A stretch of 5,911 bases of DNA from Chloroflexota bacterium (GTDB taxonomy: Bacteria > Chloroflexota > Anaerolineae > Anaerolineales > Villigracilaceae): positions 1 to 5,911 of the forward strand of contig JAKANW010000214.1 of NCBI GenBank assembly GCA_021823555.1. The letters are read 5' to 3'. The notes below the pieces were generated by a model that searched no databases, was not told the DNA's origin, and saw only the letters and a list, made by a program, of their open reading frames with translations. Numbering within the stretch: the stretch's first letter is position 1; the number at the start of each line of letters is the position of its first letter. This document shows positions 5,058 through 5,911 of the stretch, piece by piece. A program made the translations under genes and the position numbers.

Positions 5058-5838
5058 CCGTCTGCCGTTCGTCTGGAAGCAGATGAACGTCCAGTTCCAG
5101 ATGCGGGCGATGAGGCTGTTTTCTTTTGGGCTGATCGTCACCCAGCCGGTCATCTTCAGCGCGGTGGGATATTTTCTGGCGCGCGCAGCCGGGCGGACCC
5201 AAATCGACCTGATCCACACCATCATCGGCAGCGGCGTCATGGGCTTGTGGAGCACCCTGCTGTTCACCTCCTTTTTCGACTTGCGCGCCGACCGCCGCGA
5301 GGGCACGCTGGAATTGCTGGTCGGCAGTCTCACCTCGATCTTCAGCATCCTGGCGGTTCGCACCTTTGCCAATGTGCTGCTTGGGAGCCTTTCGTTTTTG
5401 CTTTCGCTGGTGGTTGCTTTTCTGGTCTTTGGCTTCTCGCCACCGATCAGCAACCTTCCCTATATCCTCGTTTCCCTGGCGATCCTTTTCTTTTGTTTTT
5501 GGTGCATCGGCCTCTTTCTGGCCCACTGGCCGGTCGTCTCGCGGCTCTCGGGGCTTTTCGTCAATTACCTGGAACTGCCGATTGGCATGTTGACCGGCTT
5601 TATGTTCCCCATCAGCCTGCTGCCGGGTTGGGCGCAATGGCTCGCCGTGTTTACACCGCTGGTCTGGGCATTCAATGGATTGAGCGCCTCTTTCCAGCCC
5701 GAGGCTGATCCCATTGTCTTGTGGAAAAACTGGCTGACGGCGCTTGGCATTGCCTGCATCTATCTCATCGCCACATTTTTCATGTCAAAGAAAGTGCAGG
5801 ACATGATCCGCGTGACCGGAGAATTGAGTTCCGTATGA
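5026..5838 (+). CDS. ABC-2 type transporter permease, first subunit
   Basis: This has 270 residues from ATG 5026. GGAAG (5015-5019) sits six bases before 5026 but touches the alternative ATG at 5020, so 5026 is preferred. It overlaps the ATPase gene by 32 bases in another frame, which suggests coupled translation. The N-terminus is basic. About six membrane segments are visible, with rough positions 31-53, 64-84, 107-136, 144-166, 177-199 and 234-254. Between the second and third lies RADRREGTLELL (87-98), the cytoplasmic R.EGTLE motif typical of ABC-2 permeases that contacts the ATPase. A GW..WLAVFTPL.WAFNG stretch before the last segment is also typical. The protein would sit in the cytoplasmic membrane and pair with the second permease encoded just downstream. 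Length and layout are normal for the family. Confidence 0.9.
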   Translation: MSTLSRIIRLNRLPFVWKQMNVQFQMRAMRLFSFGLIVTQPVIFSAVGYFLARAAGRTQIDLIHTIIGSGVMGLWSTLLFTSFFDLRADRREGTLELLVGSLTSIFSILAVRTFANVLLGSLSFLLSLVVAFLVFGFSPPISNLPYILVSLAILFFCFWCIGLFLAHWPVVSRLSGLFVNYLELPIGMLTGFMFPISLLPGWAQWLAVFTPLVWAFNGLSASFQPEADPIVLWKNWLTALGIACIYLIATFFMSKKVQDMIRVTGELSSV

Positions 5839-5911
5839 TCCAGAAAATCCGTGACGATCTCCGCCTTTACCTTGCCAGCGCCTGGTATTCCTATCGCGCC
5901 TTGTACGCTTG
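5835..5911 (+). CDS. ABC-2 type transporter permease, second subunit, 5' end only
   Basis: ATG 5835 overlaps the stop of the preceding permease as ATGA (5835-5838), a classic sign of coupled translation in one operon. Only 25 full codons are in the window: MIQKIRDDLRLYLASAWYSY and then RALYA. The start 'IR..LRLYLASAWYSYRALYAW' looks like the cytoplasmic, basic N-terminus of ABC-2 permeases before their first membrane segment, with the YRALYAW motif common among them. No independent ribosome site is close enough; GGAG at 5818 is 13 bases away. The identity as the partner permease comes mostly from context and this short motif. Confidence 0.75.
   Translation, partial: MIQKIRDDLRLYLASAWYSYRALYA

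Noticed and set aside
5038..5637. A 199-codon minus-strand frame opposite the permease
   Set aside because: It is highly charged and low in complexity, the usual reverse image of a hydrophobic membrane protein.

Overview
The window looks like a bacterial chromosome fragment, most probably from an anaerobic or sludge-type Chloroflexota (class Anaerolineae). That assignment is inference. It rests on the Pro/Thr-rich 'TPTP' linkers that tether two exported proteins, on the moderate GC with AGGA-type ribosome binding sites, and on the mix of surface lipoproteins, small SRPBCC proteins and ABC-2 exporters. No rRNA, tRNA, CRISPR array, insertion sequence or integrase was seen.

Region 1 (1-1010): the 3' end of an SRPBCC/polyketide-cyclase-like gene, then a 154-residue unassigned protein whose pattern resembles a bacterial PH-like fold. 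Both are on the plus strand. A convergent gap follows (897-1009). It holds a long bulged hairpin and a clean intrinsic terminator that serves the minus strand.

Region 2 (1010-1408): a small minus-strand two-helix membrane protein ends just before that terminator. Its 5' end is unclear: a strong Shine-Dalgarno and an ATG open a 13-codon frame that stops on the likely TTG start of the main frame. This could be a leader ORF or a frameshift. Further upstream, two opposed promoter-like sequences share the same TATA core. One would drive this gene and the other the repeat protein on the plus strand.

Region 3 (1409-3959): two plus-strand genes for proteins displayed outside the membrane. The first has an N-terminal membrane anchor, a Ser/Thr/Pro linker and five tandem 46-residue repeats. 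These closely match the repeat remembered from the C-terminus of plant MUT9-like / casein-kinase-1-like kinases (DUF7477-type). The second is a lipoprotein carrying a GH99-like catalytic domain with both expected glutamates. A 129-base leader with overlapping inverted repeats separates them.

Region 4 (4018-5911): an ABC-2 type export operon with a promoter (TATAAT -10), an ATPase, a permease overlapping it by 32 bases, and a second permease starting at an ATGA overlap and cut by the window end. The two permeases plus the ATPase would form one exporter. Its substrate cannot be told from sequence.

The most unusual element is the five-repeat membrane-anchored protein at 1409-2341. The most uncertain is the small minus-strand gene.
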